A stretch of 64,000 bases of DNA. Origin: Erpobdella octoculata. Lineage: Eukaryota > Annelida > Clitellata > Hirudinida > Erpobdellidae. Below the pieces are notes generated by a model. It worked only from the letters and a program-made list of their open reading frames with translations, was not told the DNA's origin and made no database searches. This document shows, piece after piece, positions 54,408 through 64,000 of the stretch (its first letter is position 1; each line of letters opens with the position of its first letter). Position numbers and translations under genes: made by a program. The stretch lies in contig OZ022241.1 in the NCBI GenBank assembly GCA_963978895.1, forward strand, positions 2,664,996 through 2,728,995, read 5' to 3'.

Positions 54408-57400
54408 AACATAACATAACATAGTTTATTACAAGGCGCAGGCAAAGCCTATATGCCCCGACAGTAACAAAAAAACCATAAAAAGAATAAATTAAAGAAC
54501 ATAAATTAAACAAACAAACAAACAAACAAACAAAAAGTACAGATAAGTCAAATTTCGTTCCTCCAGCAAAATCGTGTAGGATGGTCCATCCAGTGAGCAT
54601 CCAGGAGACTTTTAAACTGGAAGATATCTTTTGCTTCTATGACTGAAGCAGGGAGTTTATTCCATGTATTGATTACTCTTGTAGTAAAGAAAAACTTCTT
54701 GATGTCCAGTCTAGAATATGGTTTTTCCAACTTGTGAATGTGCCCTCTTGTGTTGAGTAAATTAGATTTTTTTATTAAACTTGGGGCTGAATTGGCACAG
54801 TAAAAATTGTTTAATATTTTATAGACTTCAATCATGTCTCCTCTAGATCTTCTAAGCCTTAGAGTAGATAGATCGAGATACTTCAGTCTTTCTTTATATT
54901 TCAAATTTCGACATTCACGCACTAGCTTAGTTGCTCTTTTTTGTACTTTTTCAAGTTTTTCTATCATGCCTATATTGTGAGGGGACCACACCACAAAAGC
55001 ATATTCAAGATGTGGACGGACTAAACCTTTATACAGAAGTAAAAAACAATCCTTCGATAAGTTATGGAAATTTCTTTTAACAACTCCTAGAATGCTATTA
55101 GCGGTTTTGACTAATTTGCATATATGAGTAGTAAATTTTAGGTTGCTGTCTATTACAACTCCTAGATCTCTGACTTCGTGGACTGTTGAAATGTGGTGTT
55201 TAGTCTCCCCTTCAGCAAAGTTGTAGTCAAATTTATATGTGTTATGCAATGACAAATATACACACTTGCTATAGTTCAGTTTTAGGAGCCAATCTTTGCA
55301 CCAGGTAGAGAAGAGATCTAAACAGCATTGGAGAATCTGTTGATCATCTACACTGTTGATTATCCTGAAAATTTTTGCATCGTCAGCAAATAAAAAGATA
55401 TTTAGACCTTCAACGTCACAAGCTTGAAATACATCATTGATATAAATTACAAATAGTAAAGGACCTAGGACACTTCCTTGTGGGACTCCGCTCAAGACTT
55501 TATGCCTAGATGATAGCTGGTCATTAACCTTGACTTGAAAGTGTCTTGTTGTCAGAAAGTTTTCAATCCATCCTATCAGAGTATCGTGTAATCTATAGCA
55601 CTTCAGTTTATAAATCAACTTTTTGTGTGGCACTTTGTCAAATGCCTTTTCAAAATCGGTGTAGATTATATCTACTTGCTTGCCTTGATCCAGAGCACTC
55701 GTCCAGAGATTCATAATTTTCAGTAATTGCAAAGAAGTAGATTTACCTTTCATGAAACCATACTGATTACCATGGAATAAATTATTATTTAAAAAGTGTG
55801 ATAGTATAAAATCGCTCAGAATAGATTCCATTATTTTACATGGAACTGAGGTCAAGGACACCGGTCTATAATTTAATGGATCATGCTTACTACCTTTTTT
55901 AAATATTGGAACTATAGTACTAATTTTCCAATCCTCAGGGAGTGTTCTTTTACACAGTGAATCACTGAAAATTTTAGCCAAACATGTATAAATTTCATGC
56001 CTACACTCGGAAAGAATTTTTGGGTAGATACCATCAGGTCCTTGAGATTTGTTTGGATTCATTTTACACAGTTTGGCAAAAACTAATTCAGGTATTATTG
56101 ATATTTCATTCATTGGAAAATCAGTTTTGAAAAGCAACTTCTCGTAATTAAAATCTGAAGTATCATTTACAAAAACCTGTTCAAAGAAAGATGCCAGACA
56201 TTCCGATTTATCTTTATCTGAGGAGCAGATCACTGTTTTCCCATTGCTATCAGTATATTTTAAATCTCCTATGGTGCTTGTTGTTTGAGTTTGAGTTTTA
56301 ACATACTTCCAAAAAGCCTTAGGATTGTTTTTACATTTGCCGGCAACCGACAGTTGATAAGACTGTGCTATTTCCCTAGAAAGTCGTCTAACTTTGTTTC
56401 TGGTAATTTTGTATTCTAATAGATTGTTTAGATTTTTATTTTTCATATAAGTTGACCAGAGCTTTTGCTTCAACTTTATCAAATTTTTGAGCTCTAACGG
56501 AATGTGTTTCTTATTTCCTGGTTTAAATCCCCGAACAGAAGCTAATGGAACAAATTTGGCCGTCGCTGCTGACAACAGTACTTTAAAGCTGGTCCAATAG
56601 TCTAACATAGGATCCTTGATCAAAGACAGTCTAAATAAATCAATTGCTAATGAATTTTTCATGGCTGTGTAATCTGCACTGTGGAACTTGAATTTGGCCT
56701 TTGGTGACACTTTTAAACTAGACCAAATGTAGTTTACTCTAAGTACTAGATGATCACTTTTCCCTAAAGGGGGTAGGTAATCTAGGTTCAGGTGGTTATC
56801 ATATGTACTGAAAACTAAATCTAAGATGTTGGCTTGCTGATCATTTCTAAATCTTGTAGGTCGGTGCACAAATTGTTCTAGATAATTTTCTGTAATAATT
56901 TCAATCAGTTGGTTTTCAAAAGATTTATCGCTTCCAGGTGCATTATATAATGTCCAATCAATTCGGGGTAAATTAAAATCTCCTAATATAATTTTTTTCC
57001 CATTCAGTTTACAAAATGTAGATATTAAGTCCAGCAAGCCAGAATTGTTTAATACATTAGAATGTGGACTTCTATACACAACCAAAATAGATAAATCAAA
57101 GAGATGACCAGTCAGCTTGAGACACTGAAATTCATCAAAATTACATTCTAAGGAGATAGGGGTGGCAACCAAGTTTTTTCTTACATAACAGCATAATCCT
57201 CTTTTTGAAGGTTTCATAAAATTAACAGTTAGTAAAAAATAATTATCAATGTTATATTCACTTTCTAGATGCTCTTCTGTAATTCTTTTTGGATTAATTT
57301 CAGTAAACACAATAATATCAATATCGTCATGAGCACATAAAAGAAACTTTAGTTCTGAAAACTTATTAAAAAGTGAATCTACATTAGAATAAATAATCTT

Positions 57401-57508
57401 GAAATTTCTTTCATTGCTGCATATTACTTCATTTAAATATCTCTCTTGAAATTGAACTCTATAAACGTTTATGATTGAGCGATTAATTTTTAAGCTTCTC
57501 CAATATAT
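54408..57508 (-). mobile_element. LINE, CR1/Jockey-like, 5'-truncated, 3.1 kb
   Basis: The 3' end on the minus strand is (ATGTT)3 at 54409-54423, a microsatellite tail typical of CR1-type LINEs. A 3' UTR of about 125 bp holds a (GTTT)n run and a short hairpin (GGCAAAGCC). The coding frame is open from 57508. No ORF1 or 5' UTR is recognised, so the copy is truncated near the start of ORF2. Confidence 0.85.
54548..57310 (-). CDS. LINE endonuclease-reverse transcriptase, 920 aa
   Basis: An AP-like endonuclease comes first. The in-frame sequence upstream of the first Met adds YSNVDSL and a run into TEINP (catalytic Glu4 in TEI). GDFN is at 110-113 and SDH at 185-187. The reverse transcriptase follows: NYRPVSL (480-486), YTDFEKAFD (550-558), PQGSVLGP (609-616) and the catalytic FADD (641-644). 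The C-terminal part has LVRPHLEYAFVVWSP. It nicks target DNA and copies its own RNA there. No stop or frameshift breaks 986 codons, so the copy is young or selected. The Met used here is internal; the true start was lost with the 5' end or lies upstream without an ATG. Confidence 0.9.
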   Translation of the reverse strand: MFTEINPKRITEEHLESEYNIDNYFLLTVNFMKPSKRGLCCYVRKNLVATPISLECNFDEFQCLKLTGHLFDLSILVVYRSPHSNVLNNSGLLDLISTFCKLNGKKIILGDFNLPRIDWTLYNAPGSDKSFENQLIEIITENYLEQFVHRPTRFRNDQQANILDLVFSTYDNHLNLDYLPPLGKSDHLVLRVNYIWSSLKVSPKAKFKFHSADYTAMKNSLAIDLFRLSLIKDPMLDYWTSFKVLLSAATAKFVPLASVRGFKPGNKKHIPLELKNLIKLKQKLWSTYMKNKNLNNLLEYKITRNKVRRLSREIAQSYQLSVAGKCKNNPKAFWKYVKTQTQTTSTIGDLKYTDSNGKTVICSSDKDKSECLASFFEQVFVNDTSDFNYEKLLFKTDFPMNEISIIPELVFAKLCKMNPNKSQGPDGIYPKILSECRHEIYTCLAKIFSDSLCKRTLPEDWKISTIVPIFKKGSKHDPLNYRPVSLTSVPCKIMESILSDFILSHFLNNNLFHGNQYGFMKGKSTSLQLLKIMNLWTSALDQGKQVDIIYTDFEKAFDKVPHKKLIYKLKCYRLHDTLIGWIENFLTTRHFQVKVNDQLSSRHKVLSGVPQGSVLGPLLFVIYINDVFQACDVEGLNIFLFADDAKIFRIINSVDDQQILQCCLDLFSTWCKDWLLKLNYSKCVYLSLHNTYKFDYNFAEGETKHHISTVHEVRDLGVVIDSNLKFTTHICKLVKTANSILGVVKRNFHNLSKDCFLLLYKGLVRPHLEYAFVVWSPHNIGMIEKLEKVQKRATKLVRECRNLKYKERLKYLDLSTLRLRRSRGDMIEVYKILNNFYCANSAPSLIKKSNLLNTRGHIHKLEKPYSRLDIKKFFFTTRVINTWNKLPASVIEAKDIFQFKSLLDAHWMDHPTRFCWRNEI

Positions 57509-57509
57509 T

Positions 57510-58196
57510 CATTCATAACAGAAGTTTTATAATAAATAAAAATAAAAATAAATAAAATAAACGTATTTGATTTTGTTATTCAGGTTAAAATAAAAATTTA
57601 GCACTCTGAAATATCTCCGAGTAAGACCACCCCTGAAAATTTTCGACCTCCCATCTCAATTAGAGATGCCACAATTGCCGTAGATATCTACAGCCCGACA
57701 AGGATCTTTTTGTTACGAATAAATATCTTTTTAGCGTGTGGGGATGGAGTTAATAATTTATGAAAAACTTTATTTTGTTCAAAATGAAAAATTTTTCAAG
57801 CAAGAAATTTTAAAATTTTGTAAAATTTTAAAATAATTATTTATCGAGTTTTTTTTACAAATTTTTTAAAAGTTTATTTTAAGTTGTGAAACTAATAAAA
57901 CAAACTGCAAGCAAAGAAGAAAGAGCCAAACACGTGCGTGCGCTCCTTTCTTTCACGTACAGTCGATAAACACAACAATTCAATGGAAATTAGTTGCACC
58001 GAATCTAGCACGATAATAACAACGAAATAAACCAAAACTTATTATTAATTGAATTTCAATAATATCCACTTATGTAATGTTTCTACTGTACATCGCTTTT
58101 GTTCAACGTCTGATTCTTACGACAAGCACTGATTTGCTTCTGAATCCATCCTTCTCTAATTAGAATATAATATACTATATAAAATATATAATATAC
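57510..58196. other. Intergenic, no gene seen
   Basis: AT-rich spacer between the LINE and the GPCR gene's 3' end. The GPCR poly-A signal (TTTATT on plus) is at 58197-58202. Confidence 0.6.
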
Positions 58197-58264
58197 TTTA
58201 TTAAATAAATTTGAATGTATAATGGATTTTTGATTTCATCGATCGTAGCAAGAGGTTGCCGCCC

Positions 58265-59341
58265 TTACATATTTGTTTGACAGTTCTGTTTATTGGACGA
58301 TGTGGTGAGTAAAGGAGCTGTTTTGTCGTTGTTCGGAGAGCCGCGGCTGTGATTGTAGTCGACTGCCCTTTTCGAGGCGTTCGTCGAGCCCGGGTGGTAG
58401 TGGCCCTGGCCGTCGTCGTACGACACCCCTGAAGTCACTGTCGATCTCCCGAAGAACTTGGACACGTCGCGACCCCGGCAGAAGAACTTCAACAGCAAGA
58501 GTTTCAGCTGCTTTCTGAATATGCGCCCGGTCAGTAGATAGATGTAGAAGTTGAGGGCATAGTGAGACTTACCGATCTCGTCGACGATGGCCCTCATGTC
58601 GCTAAAAGTGTAGTGGCGCTGCCACGAGGTATCGGTCAGCTGTTGCTCGTAAGTCATATTTTGGTCTTCTGGGTTGAATGCTGGGTTAAGGACGTAAAAG
58701 ACAGTAACAGGAAGGACAGTGATGATAAGATAGGACGAAACGACCAGCAGAGTCAGCGTCGTGGCCGACGGCCTGCCGCCTAAGCTGATGCCGCTCGGAC
58801 CGCTCCCGCCGTTGTTGGCGGCCGCGCTCAATTTCGCAGTCTTTTTAGCTCCGTGTGAATTCTGAGAGCCGGTGTGGTGGTACTTGAGTGTCAGAGCTTC
58901 TTCGGCACGGGTTATTCTTCTTGTCTCGCGGACGACTAGAACGTTCAGGACGAAGATCGAGATCGGAACGAGTCCGAAGACCAGCGTCTCTACGATCCAG
59001 CTGTAGATAGACCACGGGGATAGCCAGCCGCCCTCCGTAGGACCGACTCTCATCGAGCATTCCTGAGTATTGTGGTCGAACGTCCAGAAGTAAATCTGAG
59101 CCGCGTTGAAGAGAATGGCAATGAAGAGGAGCGCTCCTATTGTGATGAAGCTCTTCCTGGTCGTGCAGAAGCGCTCTTTCATGAAGGGATGACAGATGGC
59201 CACGTAGCGCTGGATGGTGAAGCCGAGTACGAGCAGTGGACTGAGCTGCTGTGTGGTCATGAAGGTCACTGGGAATGCCTCGCACAGGTAGGGATAGTTC
59301 AAGAGGCTCAAGTGCCATGTCTCGTGCAGCTCGAAGATCAT
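58265..59341 (-). CDS. Class A GPCR, last coding exon (ECL1 to C-terminus), peptide-receptor-like
   Basis: The exon starts at an acceptor (TTTTATTTCCAG, minus strand) just above 59341, so the first ATG is probably internal and TM1-TM2 lie in upstream exons. Of 358 residues: Trp9 in ECL1; Cys20, the TM3 cysteine, with ECL2 partner Cys95; TM3 21-43; QRY 44-46 in place of DRY; HPF 51-53; TM4 about 64-86; TM5 about 112-137 with Pro126; ICL3 of about 50 residues, Gly/Ser-rich; TM6 195-218 with Pro211; TM7 about 255-275 with NFYIY (264-268) in place of NPxxY; Cys289 after helix 8, a possible palmitoyl site. Asn228 (NMT) in ECL3 could be glycosylated. The pattern suits protostome neuropeptide or orphan receptors (FMRFamide-receptor or B0563.6-like groups). 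It acts at the plasma membrane. The ligand is unknown. The exon is GC-rich, unlike its flanks. Confidence 0.88.
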   Translation of the reverse strand: MIFELHETWHLSLLNYPYLCEAFPVTFMTTQQLSPLLVLGFTIQRYVAICHPFMKERFCTTRKSFITIGALLFIAILFNAAQIYFWTFDHNTQECSMRVGPTEGGWLSPWSIYSWIVETLVFGLVPISIFVLNVLVVRETRRITRAEEALTLKYHHTGSQNSHGAKKTAKLSAAANNGGSGPSGISLGGRPSATTLTLLVVSSYLIITVLPVTVFYVLNPAFNPEDQNMTYEQQLTDTSWQRHYTFSDMRAIVDEIGKSHYALNFYIYLLTGRIFRKQLKLLLLKFFCRGRDVSKFFGRSTVTSGVSYDDGQGHYHPGSTNASKRAVDYNHSRGSPNNDKTAPLLTTSSNKQNCQTNM

Positions 59342-60815
59342 CTGGAAATAAAAGATTGATTATATATACATACATTTGAGTGAATATGTCATGGCAATGA
59401 AAAAAAATAATAAATCAAGTAGCAAGCTGAAGAAGAGCCAGTTTACAAGTGAAACGAAATTTGTGTTTTTTTTGACTTATGAGTTGTTTAGTTAACTTAT
59501 ATTAAGCATGCAACTTGTGAAGTATCATGTTTCATTGAAAAAAAAATAAAATTAAAGTTGAGTGTCATTGAGTCCAACAAAATATTCACATCTGAATGTC
59601 TATCTGGTGTGTCTAAAAGCGGATGAGAAAGCTTTGATGCAAAGAAAAACCGAAAGATAAACAACCAAAATGCTTCGTCTGTTATAAATAAACATAAAAT
59701 TATTTGTTTAATATTTAAACAGTTTTGTTGTTTAGAAATTATTTCTTTTTTCTTAGTTAAAAACGATTCAATTGCTCATTAAACAACGGAGCTTGAAAAA
59801 AAGAGAAAAAAAGATTTTTCAGACATTTTAAAAGCAATTGAAAACAAAAACTGGAAAAAAGTTTTTATATGAGAATTTGTATTTAAAGTTCAGAATTTTA
59901 TTTAGTCGCGAAAAACAATATAATACAAAAATCATAGCAGTTCAGTTTTGTTAACTTATAGTGTTTTTTAGAACTTATATTCTTACCACACGCACGCACA
60001 CACACACAAACATAAGCACCACCCACACACATATGCACACTCATACAAACACACAAACAGCATACTTTTATGCAAGCCCACAGAAACGCAGTAAGCGTTG
60101 GATTCGAAACCTGGAGTCATTAATAGTAGTAGTAGCCATCTCTGATGGAGCCAATCTCATCCTACACTTGGTAGCGTTGCAAATGATTTAGAAACGTTTA
60201 ATGATCGGCTCTTCTCTATCGCTTTTGTTTTCCAGATTTTTTTATCCTACAAACTCGAACATTCGATTCGCTTCCGAACATGTTTATTGCTGTAAACGTG
60301 TCTTGGAATCGATAACTTTTTGTTTATTAAATTTTTTTCTTCATTTAATAATTTTATATTTCAACAGTCGCTATTAAAATATATTTTCTTAATATTACAA
60401 CAATTTAATACTATTTCTACAGAGTTATTGCGTAATATATTTTCCTAATAATCTTTATTTTAAATATTCTATAATTAAATCAAATTAAATTAAAATTTTA
60501 TTTTACTATTATTGTGTTGTTAATTTTTTTTCTATTCATTTAAAATTTATTATTCCTCTTTTTTTTCCACGCGTTTCACTTGAAAGTTTCGCGGCTTTTC
60601 CGAAATTTAACACTTCCCGGAAGATAGAAAAACGCATTTTTTGCTCCTGCAGGAAGAAATAAATAATTCTTTTAAGATTTGTAGGTGTCAGCTTTTTTTT
60701 CGTTCAAGTGTATTTCAGTATGTTTCTGTATTTCTACATGTTCTTGTATATATGTTTGTCTCCATTTGTTTGCCTGTCTTTCTGTGTACGTCCACATTTA
60801 GACGTATGCTTGTAC
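59342..60815 (-). other. GPCR intron and upstream DNA, no exon found
   Basis: Starts with the acceptor. Contains a short CA-rich stretch (59990-60060). I found no upstream exon with TM1-TM2 up to 64000. Confidence 0.5.
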
Positions 60816-61066
60816 CTTTTTCTGTATTTGCTTACGTATTTTTCTGTATTTGCTTACGTATTTTTCTGTATTTGCTTACGTATTTTTCTGTATTTGCTTA
60901 CGTATTTTTCTGTATTTGCTTACGTATTTTTCTGTATTTGCTTACGTATTTTTCTGTATTTGCTTACGTATTTTTCTGTATTTGCTTACGTATTTTTCTG
61001 TATTTGCTTACGTATTTTTCGGTATTTGCTTACGTATTTTTCTGTATTTTCTTACGTATCTTTCTG
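60816..61066. repeat. 22-bp minisatellite, about 11 units
   Basis: Unit CTTACGTATTTTTCTGTATTTG repeats nearly perfectly. As 22 is not a multiple of 3, all three forward frames stay open with the same repeating peptide in rotation, which makes three false ORFs. Confidence 0.95.
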
Positions 61067-61339
61067 TATTCATGCATACGACTTCAAGTGCTTGTATGTT
61101 TCTGTCTGTTTGTACTTGTATGTACGTTTGTATCTATCCGTACTGCTATATATCTGTGGATATCTGTGGATATCTGCTAATCTTTTTCTCGATCCTTCTG
61201 ATAAATTCTCAGATTCTTTATCGGCCGGTGCGTCTCAATATTATCCATACAGAGATGTTGTGTACGCCGTTCTTTTTGTTCCCGCTGGTGTTCCATCTTG
61301 TTTTATATAGGTTTTTATTATTCATTATTATTTGTTTTA

Positions 61340-61545
61340 GTATTCCAATATTATCACCATCATTATTATTATTATCCTCGTCTTCATAATCATCACTACC
61401 ATCATCATCGTCACCGTCACCCCCACCGCTCCGCCATCACCACCGCCACCACCGCCACCACCGCCACTACCGCTGCCACCGCCACTAGCATCACCACAAC
61501 CATCACCACGAGCATCATCATCATCATTGTTTTTATTCTTTCTAT
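61340..61545. repeat. ATC/ACC/GCC trinucleotide array
   Basis: Low-complexity triplets, CAC/CGC-rich in the middle. Confidence 0.9.
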
Positions 61546-61639
61546 TATTCAAGTTTTCTAAAATTTCCAGATTTTTTTCAACTTTAATTTGATGACTAAT
61601 GATTCATTCTCGGAGTCATTGAGTTATTCGGAAAAAAAA

Positions 61640-62095
61640 CTTTAATATCATCAGCAGCAATTCCAACATCATTGGCAACAGTCTCAACAACATCGACTAC
61701 AACTTCAACGTTCTTATCAACAATTTCAACCCAGTAAACAACACTTTCAACTTTACGAAGCTGAGAACATTTATAGCTTATTCATTCATTCATCAACTAT
61801 TTAATGTCAACAATTTTACTTAATCACTGGCTACAAATTTGTCATCATTAAGAACAGTTTCAACATCATTAACAGCAAATCCAACATCATCAACAACAGC
61901 TTCAACATCACAAATTAATAGTTCAACATCACAAATTAATAGTTCAACATCATCACCAAAAACTACAACATCATCAACAACAGCATCAACAACATCATCA
62001 ACAACAACAGCATCAACAACATCATTAACAACTGCATCAACAACATCATCGTCAACTGCATCAACAACATCATCAACAACAACTCCGAGACAACC
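61640..62095 (+). repeat. CAACAT-type hexamer/trimer array with Ser/Thr frame
   Basis: Repeats of 'tcaacaacatcatcaac'. A frame at 61839-62129 would encode an 85-residue Ser/Thr-rich mucin-like stretch ending in a proline-rich tail. It has no signal peptide, no splice evidence and uniform codons, so repeat-derived coding is the safer reading. Confidence 0.8.
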
Positions 62096-62489
62096 GACTC
62101 CAATATTCCTGCATTATAAATTTCTTTAATTCTTAATTCCATCTCAATTTACTCTAATCTCTCCTTCTTTCTCTGACCATCTTGAAAATTCCCCATCACT
62201 CATTTCCATGGTTCTCCCTGTTTAATCCCCTACTTTAAGATTTTCATTAATTTTTTCTTTTGTTTTTATTTTATTCCTTTTAAATAATTAATCTCATTTT
62301 GTTAGCAATAAATACCTGGCTAATAGCCAGTGGCTATAAATAAATTAACTCATTATTGTGCCACTTTCGTCAAGGCATAATTATACATGACGTTGCATGT
62401 CATTCAAACATTAACCGGGAGCTGTCAAGTTTCAGTCAAAATATAATTGAAGCCATCTTCATCATCAATGACCTTATTCTTATTTCATT

Positions 62490-62491
62490 AG

Positions 62492-62524
<33 letters not shown>

Positions 62525-62600
62525 AATCGTCGACATCGACAATCATCGTCATAATCGTCATCCCCGTCACCATCGTCATCGTCATCGTCATTTTCATCAT
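62490..62600. repeat. ATC/GTC trinucleotide array
   Basis: Imperfect (ATC)n and (GTC)n. Confidence 0.9.
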
Positions 62601-62753
62601 TTAATTTTGCGCACAACCCGATCAACTGAAAATATTCACTTGTTACAGAAATAGATTTATTGTTTAAACTATCCCCCTAGCAACCGTACATAATCCCAAC
62701 GCGTAACATTCGTGTACGGTCTTCAACGCATTAATGAAACAAAGAAAGAAACA

Positions 62754-62774
62754 GGGTGGGTGGGGGGAGGAGGG
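62754..62774 (+). other. G-quadruplex-capable run
   Basis: GGGTGGGTGGGGGGAGGAGG plus one further G: four runs of three or more G with short loops. A second run of seven G lies at about 62804-62811. Confidence 0.6.
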
Positions 62775-62969
62775 TTAAGAGTTTGTCGGTAATAAACACT
62801 TGAGGGGGGGCGGGCGGAAGTATCGTAGATGGGACGATTGTCCCTCCCGGGTCCCAGCTCTCGGCACCTCCAATCTAGCTAGTTCGCTTGTTTGTGTTCG
62901 CCTCTCATGTTGATGAATTTACATCAGTGTCGGCCTACTAACAGAACGTTGTACAAATAGTTTTATACA

Positions 62970-63205
62970 AAAAAAAACCCTTAAAGGGGTTTGCAATAAA
63001 ACCCCCTGTATGGCACACCCTATAAGCCTCTCCACGTGAGAGACAATTTAGAACTTTCTCCGCGGGACATCCTATGACCCCCCTTGTATAACTTTCTCTC
63101 TGGGAGATCGTTTTGGGAAATTTTTCCCGCGGAACCCCTCAAAAACTTAATCATCCGTGAGACCCCCTGAAAATCTCCATGGGGTGGACCCGCTACATTT
63201 TCCAG
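62970..63205. repeat. Degenerate tandem repeat, unit about 35-40 bp
   Basis: Recurring ACCCCCTG, ACTTTCTC and small palindromes such as CTCCACGTGAG, TCCGCGGGA and CTCTGGGAG at 30-45-bp spacing. Confidence 0.5.
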
Positions 63206-63589
63206 TAGAAACATAATTAATTATTTTCAACAGCAATAAGAAATTTCTATTCATAATTAGATACTTATTTGTTCCTACTCATACTGGGGAAATTTAAACT
63301 TTAAAGCTCGCATCAATTTTCAACTCAAAAGTTGAATAATTGCAATAATAATAATAATATATATTTATATATATATATTTTCAAAAGTGCTTCGAGTGCT
63401 GAAAGTATAAATTCAAAAGTGGACTCAAATTTAAAATTATTCTTTAATGAAGTTCTTTAAAAAAGCATACGGAAATAATTGCGCCAATTAAAATCGCAAT
63501 GCACTTTTGCTATTAATTATGAAGAAGAAGGATTTTTGTTGAAGCAGAAGTTGGAATTTTTACTTCTTCGCATTAAAAACACGAGTCAC

Positions 63590-63760
63590 TCAGCTACCAT
63601 AGGAGTGAGCAGCTACACTCCGAAGGGAGTGCATAGCTTATCTTTAACAGGAAGGAACAGCTTCAATTCCATAGGAGTGTGAATAACTTCACTCCTATGT
63701 GAGTGAACAACTTCACTCCTATATGACTGAACAATGTCACTCCCATAACCGTATGAAATT
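63590..63760. repeat. 24-bp minisatellite of hairpin units
   Basis: Best units 'cttcactcctatgtgagtga' plus 'acaa' (63684-63731), with older units upstream containing 'ccataggagtg'. Each unit has self-complementary CACTCCTAT...GAGTG arms. Confidence 0.75.
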
Positions 63761-63845
63761 CCCCTCTTAAAGCGATTAAATGGCTACAAATCTGAACGGT
63801 GTCATATTTTTAAAAGTTTATTTTGAAAATAAAAATGAGCTGAAA

Positions 63846-64000
63846 TATGTATGTATGTATGTATGTATTTATGTATGTATGTATGTATGTATGTATGTAT
63901 GTATGTATGTATGTATGTATGTATGTATGTATGTATGTATGTATGTATGTATGTATGTATGTATGTATGTATGTATGTATGTATGTATGTATGTATGTAT
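63846..64000. repeat. (ATGT)n microsatellite running off the window end
   Basis: Nearly perfect ATGT tetranucleotides for at least 155 bp. Confidence 0.97.

Noticed and set aside
58562..59375. Frames opposite or offset to the GPCR exon (58562 +, 58845 -, 59072 +)
   Set aside because: Shadows of the GC-rich GPCR coding frame.
61839..62129. Mucin-like secreted protein
   Set aside because: The Ser/Thr run follows directly from CAACAT repeats, and there is no signal peptide.

Overview
The window is AT-rich animal nuclear DNA with spliced genes, TATA-box and poly-A signals, and a dense, nested transposon landscape. It holds at least four Helitron families, hAT, CR1/Jockey-like LINEs, tRNA-derived SINEs, Penelope-like fragments with hammerhead ribozyme folds, foldback elements and long microsatellites. 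The peptide-type GPCR and this mix of elements suggest an invertebrate, perhaps a lophotrochozoan such as a mollusc or annelid. That placement is inference; nothing here fixes the species.

Credible host genes are few. (1) A small secreted PAN/Apple-like protein at 1852-2157 (+) has a TATA box and one intron in its 5' UTR. (2) A duplicated exon and last exon of an unrecognised gene lie at 5884-6331 (+). (3) An intronless 571-residue leucine-rich-repeat protein lies at 19266-20981 (-). (4) An acidic Ser/Thr-rich reading frame of uncertain status lies at 29224-29757 (-). (5) The last coding exon of a class A GPCR lies at 58265-59341 (-). Element-encoded genes are a two-exon BED + hAT-C protein without a catalytic core (22554-23337, -) and a LINE endonuclease/reverse transcriptase with an open frame (54548-57310, -).

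Layout. 1-7.5 kb: fragment of a duplicated unit, PAN gene, Helitrons C1 and D, exon fragment, Helitron A4. 8-10.9 kb: microsatellites and old repeats. 10.97-18.43 kb: copy 1 of a segmental duplication. 18.5-24.4 kb: foldback element, LRR gene, Helitron A1 containing the hAT element, SINEs. 24.6-28.7 kb: Helitron B copies. 28.8-30 kb: Penelope-like fragment with ribozyme, acidic frame. 30.07-41.59 kb: copy 2 of the duplication, split by a nested Helitron C2 cluster and a LINE fragment. 41.6-45.2 kb: Helitron B4 and a 1.63-kb foldback transposon. 45.4-54.4 kb: microsatellites, three tandem SINE-like units, a pogo-like end. 54.4-57.5 kb: LINE. 58.2-59.4 kb: GPCR exon. 59.4-64 kb: intron or intergenic DNA with minisatellites.

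The two copies of the duplication act as filled and empty sites for several insertions, so the order of events can be read directly. The most notable signals are three Penelope-associated hammerhead ribozyme folds, a spliced mini-transposase keeping only DNA-binding and dimerisation domains, a recurring ~80-bp core with a TATA-like end, and exact A^T empty and filled sites for Helitrons. All coordinates and alignments were read by eye.
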